DNA of 64,000 bases from 67-14 sp035502775 (GTDB taxonomy: Bacteria; Actinomycetota; Thermoleophilia; Solirubrobacterales; 70-9), in contig DATJUB010000039.1 in assembly GCA_035502775.1 (NCBI GenBank), positions 1 to 64,000 of the forward strand, read 5' to 3'. Below are positions 18,101 through 29,700 of the stretch, piece after piece (within the stretch, counting starts at the first letter, position 1; the number at the start of each line of letters is the position of its first letter). The notes under the pieces are model-generated. The model was not told where the DNA came from. It saw only the letters and a program-made list of their open reading frames with translations, and ran no database searches. Made by a program: the position numbers and the translations under genes.

Positions 18101-18880
18101 AGCTCCTCCGAAGCGGGAGTGGTGTTCGAATGCAAGGTCGACGGCAATGCCTTCGATGACTGTTCCTCGCCGAACGCGATCAGCGGCCTGAGCGACGGAA
18201 GCCACACCTTCACGGTGCGGGCCGTCGACCAGGCGGGCAACGCCAGCGAGCACCCGGCCCAGCGTTCCTGGACCGTGGACACCTCACCGGTCAAGCCTCC
18301 GGTGGAGAAGCCGGGCCCCGAGCCGGAGACCACATGCAACCTGTTGAGCACCGAGGCCAAGTGCTCGGCGCCGGTCGTCACCGCGGTGATGAAGAAGATC
18401 GGCAAGAAGCCCGGCAAGAACGCCTCTGTCGTGGCGGGAGTCGACGCAGGAAAGACCGCTCTGTCGAGCGTGTCCTTCGCGCTCAATTCAAAGGCGAAAC
18501 TGTCGCTGAGCAAGAAGGCCAAGTCCAAGGTGATCGCCCGGGTCGCTTTCAGGAAGGCCGACGGCACCAGCTCTCAGGTCAGCCTGAGGGTTCCGAAGAA
18601 GACCAAGCCGGGAGCGCGCGGATCGGTGAAGCTCACCGGCACGGGTGTTTCGGCGACGCTGAAGCGCGGCAAGTCCCCTTCGATCTCGATCGCCGGCGTG
18701 CCGGAAGGAGTCACCTCGATTTCGGTGGGCCTGAAGGGCAAGGGACTGACCATCAAGAACCAGGGATGCGCGACCCAGAAAGTCGTGTCGCTGGTGGGAG
18801 ACCGGGAAGGCAACAGCGCGAAGGCTTCCACCTTCGTTGATCCGCCTTGCCTCCGTACGAAGACCAAGGGGGCCAGGTGA
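15158..18880 (+). CDS. Secreted protein with PKD/cadherin-like and six two-Cys Ig-like repeats
   Basis: About 1240 residues. The signal peptide hydrophobic core is IGLAALCIVLAYIGFA. It is followed by an N-terminal domain of unknown type (about 45-310), a PKD-like segment, a cadherin/Big_9-like domain (about 425-520, ending in DTFTYQSDDGWGG), six repeats of about 85 residues each with two cysteines, and a Lys-rich C-terminal domain. ATG 15158 has SD AGGGAGA; an in-frame GTG at 15194 has a perfect AGGAGG 7 nt upstream and may be the main start. It heads an operon of three secreted proteins: its stop overlaps the next GTG. An adhesive or matrix role is inferred. Confidence 0.83.
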   Translation: MSGSTLSRGGITVNTTTHRPAHLRRIGLAALCIVLAYIGFASAAKTAGAATPVIVNNGTVADRSSQKNWLSSTTTGGHTNDGANRTALSLFIQHDPGRKVTGLRIDEDYNGTDNSATATIRPVTGEQPVTINGYSYSKVDYTYNNSVSGLSSWSCSFLSQTWSQERDLFVRARLDNGEETAGSGTKLRLLRADNCGQPALVGGYQPILFGQTQSATSVVAGGSVNFGFTNVNRNTATLSTGPSGIRYRLRNSLTGAVSGTTEVSGISASVTFPDRGHYVVEAKSFGNPLTGGTTERNEWLYVGQVDVNSPPTASFDVTRPVHNGSTSINATSVVDPDSGDGGLIQDVMWDLDFNPTNGVGGFEVENLGTYNTGVSGPSLYSKSIDTTGFTPGWYPVRMKLRDNGAYSGADASRGEPIYSDQFLVDSIPVADDDSTNLESDETKEIALPTSDADVYPSQSIDDDANLDITIIDQPDHGTVTSPDDKDVTYDPDNDFSGYDTFTYQSDDGWGGIDTGVITVRVDPATDWEAVPSTSGDIDARGVAPEFSSPTEGSTFVKFECSLDFDSWYDCASADEINDLDDGLHNLRVRTHGGDDTVDPTPVETEWVIDATPTVSFTDTPTPDSGDESPSFAFEISEPGNTAAIDTRCKVEGPDQSGEFQPCTSPFALTDLNDGQYKVTVKVTDQYGKTSSSSYEWEIAVGGVHTWIVDSPPAFSASSDAEFSFETTDPTNTFECNLDGAGWASCSTPVQLLNLGEGEHTFEVRAVSAVNIADTTPASWQFTVDTTAPSTSVNGTVPARTNQSIALTFGSSENDSTFKCSIDEGNFEPCSTPYSSPVLNDGTHTLDVVAIDRAGNTDPSPVRRTWVTDTVAPVTSIEDGPAAGSLLNTSAADFEFEASETSTLQCKMDDQSWRDCDSVTEHSYRGLADGGHTFSVRATDLAGNLESGPPSRSWDIDTKAPVVGIDDGPAGTVKSAAASFKFSSSEAGVVFECKVDGNAFDDCSSPNAISGLSDGSHTFTVRAVDQAGNASEHPAQRSWTVDTSPVKPPVEKPGPEPETTCNLLSTEAKCSAPVVTAVMKKIGKKPGKNASVVAGVDAGKTALSSVSFALNSKAKLSLSKKAKSKVIARVAFRKADGTSSQVSLRVPKKTKPGARGSVKLTGTGVSATLKRGKSPSISIAGVPEGVTSISVGLKGKGLTIKNQGCATQKVVSLVGDREGNSAKASTFVDPPCLRTKTKGAR
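16734..18290 (+). repeat. Six Ig-like repeats (FxC...C...GxHTFxVRAxDxxGN type)
   Basis: Each unit is about 80-90 residues. Typical units have a (F/L)(E/Q/K)C strand, a second Cys about 10-12 residues later, an L.DG.HTF.VRA.D.AGN motif and a closing VDT.AP; the first two units are more divergent. The Cys pair probably forms a disulfide in each repeat. Confidence 0.8.
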
Positions 18881-21800
18881 AAGTGGGAAACCAGGGAGAT
18901 ATGGGGATCAAATCAATGAAGATCATGAGCAATAACAGGTTCACTTTCGCGGCCCTCCTGGCTGTCGTCGCCGCACTCGTCGGAGGTCTGGCTTTTTCCG
19001 GCCAGGCACAGGCGCAGAAGGTCGGCAACCCGGGACCGGCCTCATTCGCCGCCGCCTCGGGAACCATGAAGTTCGGCACCAAGCTGGCTCCGTTCGCCCT
19101 CGACGAGGACCCCGACAATCCCGCGGTTTCGCTGGTCGGCACCGTCGATCAGAACGGAAATGTCAACGTTCCCAACGCGAACACGGTCTTCCCGCAGTTC
19201 ACGGTTCCCGTTCCCGTCGTCGGTGCCGCCGACATTCTGGTCAAGACGGTCGGCGATATTAACGGCACGCTCAATCCCTTCACCGGTGCCGCGTTCATCC
19301 CGGTCAAGCTTTGGGTGAAGGTGAATTCCTCCTCCTCGCTGATTGACGCCGGATGTTCGATCGGTACCGCCTCCAGCCCGATCCAGGTGGACCTCACGAC
19401 CGGCACCAGCACCTCGGTCGGCGGAGCTCAGACCATGACCGGTGTTCCGTACGATCCCGACACCGGATTCCTGACGGTCGTCGACGCGAAGCTGGCCGTT
19501 CCCGGTCAGAGCAGCTGTGGCTCGCTCGCCGGTGGCACGGTCAACACCGAGGTCGGTATTCCCGCCGCCTCCGGCAACAACTACATCAGCCTGCGTCTCA
19601 AGCTCAATCCGATCATCACCCGCGGAGTCGAAGCCAGGATCACCGCGCCCTCGTTCAACACCATCAGCGGTGCCACGAGGACCATGAGTGCCGCGACGAG
19701 TTTCGCTCCGGCCGGCGTACAGAGCTACCGCTGGGACTTCGACAACGACGGGACCTGGGACACCGCGCCGAGCCTCACCACCAGCGCGAGCCACGTCTAC
19801 ACCGGCGCGCCCGGTTCGACTCACACCGCCCGCCTGCGCGTGGTCGACAACCAGGGTGACGCTCACGAATCGACCAAGACCTTCACGATCGTGCAGCCCG
19901 CCGACGTGACCATCGCCAAGCAGAACGTCGGCGCGTTCGAAGTCGGCACGAACCCGCAGTACCGACTCACCGTCACCAACAACTCTTCCCGGGAGGCTCC
20001 GAACGAGATCGTCGTGACGGATTCCGTACCGGCCGAGTTCCCGGTGCAGTCCGTATCCGGCTCCGGCTGGGACTGTTCCGTAACCGGCCAGGATGTCCGT
20101 TGCGCGCGTCCGAAGCTCGACGCCAACGAGACCGCTCCGCCGATTCTCGTGACGGTCGGCGTGACCGGCGAGGCCCTCCCGTACAGGGACAACACCGCGT
20201 TCGTGAGTTCGCCTTCGGATCCCGACACCTCGAACAACTCGGCCACCGTGAGGAGCTTCGTGTTCGCGGTCGATCTGGTTGTCAACAAGTCGCACGACTT
20301 TGAGTTCCGCAACGGATCCGACCCCAAGAACGTCCACGTGATCAAGGTGAGCAACCGTGGTACGGCGCCGACGGCGCTCCCGACCACCGTCACCGACACG
20401 TTGCCGACCGGGCTGACCCCGATCTCGGCTTCCGGCAGTGGCTGGAACTGCTCCATCACCGGACAGGACGTCAGCTGTGTCACCAACGACAACATCGCTC
20501 CGAACGAGAGCGCCACACCGATCGAGATCACGTCCAGCGGCGATATCGATGCCGCGGCGGGTGAGGTCGGAGCCAGCTCCGCACTGGTCACCAATACGGC
20601 CACCGTCGCCAACACCGGCGACGTGATCTCGTCAAACAACTCGGACGACGACCCGACCTGGATCCTCAACACTCCGGATCTTCGGATCGGCAAGAGCCAC
20701 GTGGGCAACATGCGTGCCGGCACCCAGGCCGACTACACGATCACGATCGCCAACCGCGGTCCGCAGCCGACCACGACCACGACCACCGTGACCGACGTGC
20801 TGCCGGAAGGCATGACCTTCGTCAGCGCCTCCGGAACCGGCTGGGATTGTTCGGCCTCGGGACAGGAAGTGACCTGTGTCGATGAGGATCCGATCGCGGC
20901 CGACAGTTCGGCCGGAGACATCACGATCACCGTCCTGCCGGAGGAGCCGGCCGAAGTGGTGAACGTCGCCACCGTGGCCAACACCGAGGATCCGCATCTC
21001 GGCGACAACGTGGCCGAGGATCCAACCTCGGTCCGCCTGATCGATCTCGAGATCTCGGCGGAGCAGGATGAGCCGTTCCGGGTCAACCGTGACGGGAACT
21101 ACCGCATCTCGCTGGAGAATCTCGGCACCTCGGCGACGGCCAGCGCCTCGGTCGTGACCGCCACCCTGCCGACCGGCGTCAGCTACGCCGACTGGACGGG
21201 CGAGGGATGGAACTGCTCCGCTTCCTCGGGCAGCGACGTCAGCTGCACCTATGCGGACCCGATCGAGCCGGGCGTGGCCCCGACCGACCTGATCCTGGGT
21301 GCGAGCTTCGCCCCGGCGGCCGTACCGAGCACCTCGGTTGATTTCCACGTCGAGACCGACGACGACTACGTCGCCGAGAACAACGACGTGACCGTGGAGT
21401 CCGACGTGTTCGCGATGGACAGCAGCATCGCCATCTCGCACAACGGCAACTTCCGCGCCGGCGTGACCCGGACCTACAACGTGGCCGTCAAGAACGTCGG
21501 CACCGCGAACTCCGATGCCGCTTCGACCTCGGTCGCGATGACCCTGGCCAACGGCCTCACCTACACCGGCTCGACCGGCTCCGGCTGGAGCTGCTCGGCG
21601 GCCGCTCAGGACGTGACCTGCGACTACGCCCCGGCGATCGCCGCCGAAGGCAGTGCCGCGAGCCTGGGCATCCAGGTGAGCGTCGCCGCCGCGGCCCGTC
21701 CGTCGGTGACCACCACCGCGGCTGTGACCACCACCGGTGACCGCAATCCGGCAAACGACACGGCGGAGAACGTCGCGCCGGTCGCCTCGCCCGACCTGGG

Positions 21801-23676
21801 CGTCGTCTCGAGCCATTCCGGAAACTTCCGGGTCGGCACGATCAACAGCTACGCGCTCACCGTGACCAACCACGGTGACGCCGCGACCGATCAGCCGATC
21901 CAGATCACCGACACGATTCCCGCCGGACTGAACTACGTCAGCGCCGCCGGACCCGGATGGAACTGTGTGGCGACGGCGCCGACCGTCACCTGCACCTACA
22001 GCGGCCAGATCACGGCCGGTGCCTCGACCCCGGCCGTCACCCTGAAGGTGATGCCGACGTACGACGCGATCCATGGCGTCAGCAACACGGTCGCCGTGAC
22101 CGGAGCGCCGGACTTCAACTCGGTCAACGATTCGTCGAGCGATCCGACCGACGTCCAGTACATCGACCTCTCGACCGACCTGATGGGTCCCACGGACACT
22201 CGCAACGTCGGCCAGGACATCGCCTACAAGGTCAATGTCGCCAGCGAAGGCACCGCCGCGACGATCTCACCGATCGCCGTGACCGGCACGCTGCCCGCCG
22301 GCGTCGTTCCCAGCTCGGCGAGCGGTACCGACTGGAACTGCCAGATCACCGGACAGGTCGTGAACTGTGTGCGCCCGAGTTCACTCGCAGCTCAGGCGGT
22401 GGCGCCGGAAATCACGATCCGGGCGCTGATCAAGCCGGCCGCTTCGAGCCCGGTCTCCTTCCAGATGACCAGCACCACGGTCGATTCGGTCACCACCGCG
22501 GCGACCAGCAACGAGGTCATCACCCCGATCATCGCCGGACCGGACGGAACCGTGTCGCTCCAGGCCGCGATCCCGGAGAACCTGACCCATCTGCGGGTCG
22601 GGGGAAGCGGCGTGTACCACGTCACCGCGACCAACCGGGGCGGACTGCCCACCGCGGTCGGCACCAGTGTCGAGGTCAACCTGCCGGAAGGCCTGAACCC
22701 GGGACTTTCCGGTTCGGATGATTGGCCCTGCTACGTGCTCGAACGGAAGATCACCTGCACCTACGTGCCGGCGATCCCCGCCGGGGAATCGACTCCGTCC
22801 TTCCCGATCAACTTCACCGTTGACGATTCGGCTGGGGATCTGGTGACCGCGCGGGCCAAGGTCAACGTCGCCGGAGATCTCGATACCGGCAACGACGAGA
22901 CCGCGGACATGCAGGAGATCGACCGCACCGACGTCGGTGTTTCGACCAGTCAGGTCGGAACCTGGACCCAGGGTGGAACCGGAGCCTTCAAGGTCACGGT
23001 GGACAACACCGGCAGCGGCAAGACCGTCGGACCGATCAAGGTCAACGCGGATCTGCCTCCGGGCACGACGTTCAACAGCGTTTCCGGCAGCGGCTGGAAC
23101 TGCACCCCGTCGGGTCTCAGCGTCAACTGCCAGCGGGACGCCATCCTGAACGGAAACCAGTCCGCTCCGGACATCGAGATCACGACCGACATCGGCGATT
23201 CCGCCGCCGACAAGGCCGAGGCGAGTGCCACGGTCACCACGGCGGAGGACATCGACCCGACCAACGACTCGGCCAAGGCCGCGATGACCATCGCCGCGAA
23301 GCCGGTCACCCCGGACGTGAAGCGTGCCGCGACGGTGGATTCCAAGACCGCCAAGATGAATCGCAACGGCACCGTCTCGATCAAGCTGAGCTGCCCCGCC
23401 GACGCCACCGTGAAATGCGTGGGCACGGTTTCGGCCAGCACCAGTGGCAAGGTGAAGATGGGTACCGGCAAGAAGGCCAAGAAGAAGAAGCTGTCCACAG
23501 GGAAGGTCAGCTACTCGATCGCACCCGGTCAGACCTACCCGGTGATCGTCAAGTTCACCGGCAAGTCCAAGAAGGCAATCAGCGCCAAGCGCACCGTGAA
23601 GTTGACGGTGAATGCCATGCCAACGACGTCAGACCTTGCTCCCAGCAAGGGCACGCTGACTCTGAAGACGCGATAA
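18877..23676 (+). CDS. Secreted PKD and DUF11 repeat protein
   Basis: About 1599 residues. A signal peptide (FTFAALLAVVAALVGGLAF, cleavage near AQAQ) leads into an N-terminal beta-rich domain (to about 260) and one PKD domain (YRWDFDNDGTWD). Nine DUF11-type repeats of about 120 residues follow; typical units contain GSGW(N/D)CS and a second Cys. The C-terminus is Lys-rich (KKAKKKKLSTGK). GTG 18877 overlaps the previous stop (GTGA) behind AAGGGGG. ATG 18901 (SD AGGGAGA very close) and ATG 18916 are alternatives that also keep the signal peptide. Probably co-translated with its upstream neighbour. Matrix or surface structural role inferred. Confidence 0.83.
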   Translation: MKVGNQGDMGIKSMKIMSNNRFTFAALLAVVAALVGGLAFSGQAQAQKVGNPGPASFAAASGTMKFGTKLAPFALDEDPDNPAVSLVGTVDQNGNVNVPNANTVFPQFTVPVPVVGAADILVKTVGDINGTLNPFTGAAFIPVKLWVKVNSSSSLIDAGCSIGTASSPIQVDLTTGTSTSVGGAQTMTGVPYDPDTGFLTVVDAKLAVPGQSSCGSLAGGTVNTEVGIPAASGNNYISLRLKLNPIITRGVEARITAPSFNTISGATRTMSAATSFAPAGVQSYRWDFDNDGTWDTAPSLTTSASHVYTGAPGSTHTARLRVVDNQGDAHESTKTFTIVQPADVTIAKQNVGAFEVGTNPQYRLTVTNNSSREAPNEIVVTDSVPAEFPVQSVSGSGWDCSVTGQDVRCARPKLDANETAPPILVTVGVTGEALPYRDNTAFVSSPSDPDTSNNSATVRSFVFAVDLVVNKSHDFEFRNGSDPKNVHVIKVSNRGTAPTALPTTVTDTLPTGLTPISASGSGWNCSITGQDVSCVTNDNIAPNESATPIEITSSGDIDAAAGEVGASSALVTNTATVANTGDVISSNNSDDDPTWILNTPDLRIGKSHVGNMRAGTQADYTITIANRGPQPTTTTTTVTDVLPEGMTFVSASGTGWDCSASGQEVTCVDEDPIAADSSAGDITITVLPEEPAEVVNVATVANTEDPHLGDNVAEDPTSVRLIDLEISAEQDEPFRVNRDGNYRISLENLGTSATASASVVTATLPTGVSYADWTGEGWNCSASSGSDVSCTYADPIEPGVAPTDLILGASFAPAAVPSTSVDFHVETDDDYVAENNDVTVESDVFAMDSSIAISHNGNFRAGVTRTYNVAVKNVGTANSDAASTSVAMTLANGLTYTGSTGSGWSCSAAAQDVTCDYAPAIAAEGSAASLGIQVSVAAAARPSVTTTAAVTTTGDRNPANDTAENVAPVASPDLGVVSSHSGNFRVGTINSYALTVTNHGDAATDQPIQITDTIPAGLNYVSAAGPGWNCVATAPTVTCTYSGQITAGASTPAVTLKVMPTYDAIHGVSNTVAVTGAPDFNSVNDSSSDPTDVQYIDLSTDLMGPTDTRNVGQDIAYKVNVASEGTAATISPIAVTGTLPAGVVPSSASGTDWNCQITGQVVNCVRPSSLAAQAVAPEITIRALIKPAASSPVSFQMTSTTVDSVTTAATSNEVITPIIAGPDGTVSLQAAIPENLTHLRVGGSGVYHVTATNRGGLPTAVGTSVEVNLPEGLNPGLSGSDDWPCYVLERKITCTYVPAIPAGESTPSFPINFTVDDSAGDLVTARAKVNVAGDLDTGNDETADMQEIDRTDVGVSTSQVGTWTQGGTGAFKVTVDNTGSGKTVGPIKVNADLPPGTTFNSVSGSGWNCTPSGLSVNCQRDAILNGNQSAPDIEITTDIGDSAADKAEASATVTTAEDIDPTNDSAKAAMTIAAKPVTPDVKRAATVDSKTAKMNRNGTVSIKLSCPADATVKCVGTVSASTSGKVKMGTGKKAKKKKLSTGKVSYSIAPGQTYPVIVKFTGKSKKAISAKRTVKLTVNAMPTTSDLAPSKGTLTLKTR
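19899..23300 (+). repeat. Nine DUF11 repeats
   Basis: Typical units run from a (V/I)DL-type strand through a TxTLPxG(L/V) turn to the (S/T)G(S/T)GWxCS...V.C motif. The repeats are clearly diverged, so the array is old rather than a recent expansion. Confidence 0.78.
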
Positions 23677-23779
23677 GCGGCTTTCCAGGGAGGAGAGACA
23701 CGCAATGAACGATCACATGACATCGAAGACAGGCATCAACGCAGTGCGCAGTGCCAATCAGAAGGAGAAAGGAACGCGT

Positions 23780-26700
23780 ATGACCACCGGTGTGAACAGC
23801 TCGCGCACGATCGCGAGCAGGGGCCTGAGGATGCTGGCCCTCGCAGTGACCACGCTGGTCATGGTCCTTCTCGGCACTTCGACCGCCGCCGCGACCTTCC
23901 CCGGAGGCAATGGCCCGATCGTCTTCAGCAGCGACCGCGACGGCAGCCGGGACATCTACAAGATGGCCCCGAACGGCGGCAGTCTGGTCCAGCTGACCGC
24001 GGACAGCGGTCTCGGTGACTCCGGAACCAACACGGATCCGGTCTGGAGCCAGGACCGCACCACGATCGCCTTCATCAGCAATCGCGACGGAAACCCGGAT
24101 ATCTGGACGATGAACGCGGACGGCAACGCCGAGACGCGGATCACCGACACGTCGGCCACCGAAAGCGATCTTTCCTTCAACCCCGACGGCACCAAGCTCG
24201 TCTACTCCTCGAACGCCGATGGCGATCGCGAGCTCTACACGATCGATCTGACGACTCTCGGTGACGAGGACGGCCCGACGATCGTCAAGCTCACCAACAA
24301 CAACTTCGAGGACTACAACGCCGACTGGTCGCCCACCGGCGATCGGATCGTCTTCGAACGCCAGGCCGGCGGTGTCTCACCCGGCCGCGGCTACCAGATC
24401 TTCTCGATCAGCCCCGAGGGCGGACCCGAGACCGATCTCTCGCAGACCACGTCGGTCATCGAGAACGGCAACCCGAGCTTCAACGGCAACGGCACCCGGA
24501 TCGTCTTCCAGCGGCGCGCCACCTCGACGGCGAACTGGGAGATCTACACGATGAACGCCAACGGAACCGTTCAGACGAAGCGGACCAACACGCCCACCTT
24601 CCAGAACACGGCGCCGGTCTTCTCCCCGTCCGGCACCAACGGCGGTCTCGACACCGAGGGCGAGAAGATCGCCTTCCTCTCCAATCGCGGCGGCGGCTCG
24701 CAGATCTACACGATGAACGCCAACGGATCATCGGTGACCAAGATCTCCGACGGTCTCGGCAACGACACCGACCAGAACTGGCAGGCACTGGACATCTTCC
24801 CCCCGCAGACCGAGATCACGGTCGGCCCGGACGAGGGACAGGTGCTCACCGTCAACAACGCCGGATTCGAGTTCACCTCGACCGAGGAGGGTTCGACCTT
24901 CCAGTGCCGTCTCGACCCCGAGTCCGGCCCGGGAAGCTGGGCGGCCTGTGACACGCCGTTCAACACCGGCGGCCAGGACGATGGCATCTATGTCTTCAAT
25001 GTGCGTGCGGTCGATCCGTCGGGCAACATCGACCCCAGCCCGGCCACCCGTGGCTTCGTGCTGGATACGACCGTGCCCGAAGTCAACCTGACCGACGGTC
25101 CGCGCGGCCCCTGGGACGGCGCCTTCATCAACTTCACCGATCCGACCATCGAGTTCACCTCACCGGAGAACAACGAGGACAACGTGATCACCTTCGGCTG
25201 CCGCCTCGATCCGGTCGGCGACGATCCGGGCACCGAGGATGTGGACGAGACCACCCCGTGGTCCGACTGCAGCGACGGTACCTTCGAACTGAGCGATCTC
25301 TCCGAGGGCGACCACACGATCCAGGTGCGCGGCACCGATCCGTGGGGCAACACCTCGGAACCGGTCGAAGCGACCTTCACCGTCGATCTCACCCTGCCGA
25401 CCTCGAGCATCACCTCGGGACCGGCCGAGGGACTGTGGTCGAACGACAACACCCCGACCTACGAGTTCGAGGCCGACGAGCCCGGCACCTTCGAGTGCCG
25501 TGTCACCGATTCGCCGCAAAGCGGCTGGGACGAGTGTGAAAGTCCGTTCACGCCGTCCGCCGGTCTGGAGGATGGCCCCCACACCTTCCAGGTCCGGGTC
25601 ACCGATCGTGCCCTGAACGTCCAGGAGCCGGTGACCGAGCGTCTGATCAACGTCGACACGACGCCGCCGGTGACCACCATCACCGATCGTCCGGACGACG
25701 TAATCTCGGTCGACAAGGCGACCTACGCCTTCGAGAGCGACCAGCCCGAGGACGCGACCTTCGAATGCAAGGTCGACACCGGCGCCTGGGAGTCCTGTGT
25801 CTCACCGTTCACCACGGGGATCCTCGACAACGGCGATCATTCCTTCGCCGTCCGTTCGACCGATCGCGCCGACAATCTCGGCGAACCGGCGGAGGACGAG
25901 GTCACGGTCCACGCGCCGCCGCGCTCCGTGTTCACCAGCGGTCCCGCCGACGGAGGATTCATCCCGACCGGCAACGCGAGCTTCGCGTTCGAATCGGAGG
26001 GAACCGAGCCTTCGGAGAGCACTCCGACCTTCGAGTGCCGCGTCGACTCGTCCGACGAGGGCGACTGGGAGGCCTGTGCCTCGCCCCTGAACGTCACCGG
26101 ACTGAACAACGGTGAGCACAAGGTCGAGGTCCGCGCGGTCGGCCAGTACGGAACCGACCTGACCCCGGCGATCGTCAACTTCACGGTCGACAAGGTCCGT
26201 CCGACCACGACCATCGAGTCCGGTCCGGCGGAAGGTTCGCTGACCAACGACCCGACCTTCGTATTCGGATCGAACGAGCCCGGAACCTTCCAGTGCGAAA
26301 TCAACGGCGGTGGCTGGGAAGCCTGCGCGAGCAACGTTCCCCTGGTCGCCCCCGACGGTGATGTCGCTCTGCGCGTTCGCGCGGTGGACCGTGCCGGCAA
26401 CGAGGACCTGAGCCCGGTCACCCGGAACTTCACCCTCGACGCCACGGCTCCCGAGACCACGATCGATTCCGGCCCGTTCGACGGCAGCCGGACCAAGATC
26501 AAGGACCCGACCTTCGCCTTCAGCTCTTCCGAGCCTGACGACGCGACCTTCGAGTGCAAGGTCGACGGCGGCGAATGGGAAGCCTGCGACAGCGGCGAGT
26601 TCACCACCGAAGCGCTGAGCGACGGCAGCCACACCTTCAGGGTGCGCGCCATCGACAAGGCCGGCAACGTGGACCCGAACGGTGACAGCTCGACCTTCAC

Positions 26701-29700
26701 GGTCGACACGGTCAAGCCGGTCGCCACGATCAGCACGGTCAACCCGGCGGAGGGTGCTCCGACCAACGGCACAGAGCCCGCGTTCGACTTCACCTCGGAC
26801 AAGGCCGCCAGCGTCTTCGAATGCCGCTTCCTCGAGGGTGACGATGACAGCGCCACCTGGGAAGTGTGTGCCACGGGCGTCCAGCCTTCGGCTCCGCTGA
26901 CCGACGGCGAGTGGACCTTCCAGGTCAACGCGATCGACGATGTCGGCAACGTCTCCGAGACGCCGGCCTCACGCAGCTTCGTGGTCGACACGACCGCTCC
27001 GACCACCGAGATCACGGTCGGACCGGAAGAGGGCTCCACCATCGACACGGGAAGCACCTTCTTCGAGTTCGCCTCGAGCGAAGAGGGCTCGAGCTTCGAG
27101 TGCTCCTTCGAAGCCACCGGTGATCCCGACGACTTCGGTGACTGCTCCAACCCGTTCTCGAAGAGTGAACTGGCCGATGGCCTTTACACCTTCAAGGTTC
27201 GGGCGACCGACCCCGCGGGCAACCTCGACACGGTCGGCGACCTCCGCAACTTCGAGGTCGACTCGCCGCCGAACACGAGCATCCTGCCCGGCAGCGATGT
27301 TCAGGACGGCGGCCGCACCAAGAAGACCACGCCTTCGTTCGCCTTCGAATCGAACGAGAACGACGCCACCTTCGAGTGCCGGGTCGATTCGGGAGACGGG
27401 GATGCCTGGGCAGCCTGCACGAGCCCGTACGCCACGTCATTCCTGGGTGACGGCGACCACACCTTCGAGGTGCGCGCCGTCGATACCCAGTCCCGTCCCG
27501 ACCTGACCCCGGCCAAGGTGAGCTTCACGGTCGACACGGTCCTGCCGGTCACCACCTTCACTTCGGGTCCGGCCAACGGCGACTCGATCAATGACGCGAC
27601 GCCGACCTTCGGCTTCGAGTCGAGCAAGGAATCATCCACGTTCGAGTGCGCGGTGGACGGCGGCGGATTCTCCGCCTGCAGCTCCCCGGCGACGATCGGT
27701 CCGCTGAGCGAGGGTTCACACACCTTCGCGATCAAGGCGATCGACGATGTGACCAACGAGGAATCGCCGGCCAAGGAGGTCACCTTCACGGTGGACCTGA
27801 CCGAGCCGGTGACCACGATCACGAGCCCGACCGAGGGTGAGTCCTTCAACACCAACCAGCCGGTCTTCAGTTTCTCGGCCGACGAGGACGCAACCTTCGA
27901 ATGCCAGATCGATGGCGGTGACTGGGTCGAATGCGAGTCTCCGCTCGAGACCGATGAGCTGGCCGACGGCGCCCACACGTTCGGTGTGAGGGCAACGGAT
28001 CTGGCCGGCAACATCGAGTCGCCGGTGACCCGCAACTTCAGCACCGAGGCCCCGCCGACGGTGAAGTTCACATCCGGCCTCGACGAGGACGCGATCAGCA
28101 ATGTCACGACGCAGGAGTTCGCGTTCGAGGCATCGGAGCCCGACGCCACTTTCGAGTGCCGCCTGGATTCCAGTGCTCCCGGCGACTGGTCGGTCTGCAC
28201 GAGCCCGGTCTCTTACACCGGCCTGGGTGAAGGTACGCATACCGTCGAGGTCAGGGCTCTCGCCTTCGATCCGCCGCACGATCCGTCGCTGAAGCCCGCG
28301 AAGCGGACCTTCAAGATCGACACGGTCAAGCCGACCACCCAGATCACGTCCGGACCGAACGACGAATCGACGATCACGAGCACGAGCACGAGCTTCGCCT
28401 TCTCGTCGAATGACGGCGGCATCTCGTTCGAGTGCCGGGTCGACTCCACTGATGCCGGAGACTGGGACACCTGCACCTCGCCGGTCAGCCTCAGTTCGCT
28501 GGCAGAGGGTGCCCACGCCTTCGAGGTGCGGGCGACCGATCTGGCCGGCAACGTCCAGGACCCGGTGTCGCGAGTCGGCTTCTCGGTCGACACGACGGCT
28601 CCGGTGACGACCATCACCGCCGGACCGGAGGCCGGTTCAACCATCACCGACAGCACGCCGACCTTCGAGTTCACCTCGGATTCGGCAGGCACCTTCGACT
28701 GCAAGGTCGATGGCGGCAGCTTCAACTCCTGCACCTCGCCGTTCACGACGGGGGCATTGAGCGACGGCAGCCACACGGTGACGATCCGGGCCACTGATTC
28801 GCACGGCCTGGTCGAGGCGACTCCGCCGAGCCGTACCTTCACGGTGGACGGCACGGCCCCGAACGTGAACATCACCTCGGGACCGAACGGCCTGACCAAC
28901 GACAAGACCCCGACCTTCGCCTTCACGGCGAACGAGGCCAGCACGTTTGAATGCAAGGTGGACGGTGGCTCCTTCGCCACCTGCGCCTCGCCGTTCACCA
29001 CGGCTGACCTGACGGACGGAGCCCACACGTTCAGCGTGCGGGCGACCGACGCGGCCGGCAACGTGTCCAGCCCCGCGAACCGCAGCTTCACGGTCGACGC
29101 CACGGCTCCGGTCGTGACGATCACCAAGGCCCCGGCGCCCGGCGTCGGTGAGACCTCGGCCTCGGTCGAGTTCAACGCCTCGAAGAACGGTGTCTCGTTC
29201 GAATGCGCCCTGGACGGAGCCGCTTTCGCGGCCTGCACCTCGCCGCACTCGATCAACGGTCTCGCGGTCGGCGCGCACAGCATCCAGGTTCGCGCCACCG
29301 ATGAAGCCGGCAACCAGGGGGCGGCAGTTTCGTCCGCCTTCGAGGTCAAGGCCAAGGAGCCCGAGCTGACCCCGGCCAAGTTCGGCAAGATGGTCGTCAA
29401 GGTGGCGCCCAAGCAGCCGAAGGCCGGCAAGAAGATGCTCGTGACCGCGAAGGTCTCGAACATCGGGGAGACCGCCACCGGCTCGGTCAAGGTCTGCGTC
29501 TCGACGCCGAAGAAGGCGATCAAGGGCAAGGCCAGCCGCTGCAAGTCGCTCAGGAACGTCGCCGGGGGCGGTACCGCCACGGTCAAGTTCAGCCTCGCGC
29601 TGAAGAAGACGGCGAAGGCCGGCACCAAGATCAAGGGCGCGGTCACCGCTTCGGCGGCGGGCGTCGCCAAATCGGTCGGGAAGTACTCGGCCAAGACCGG

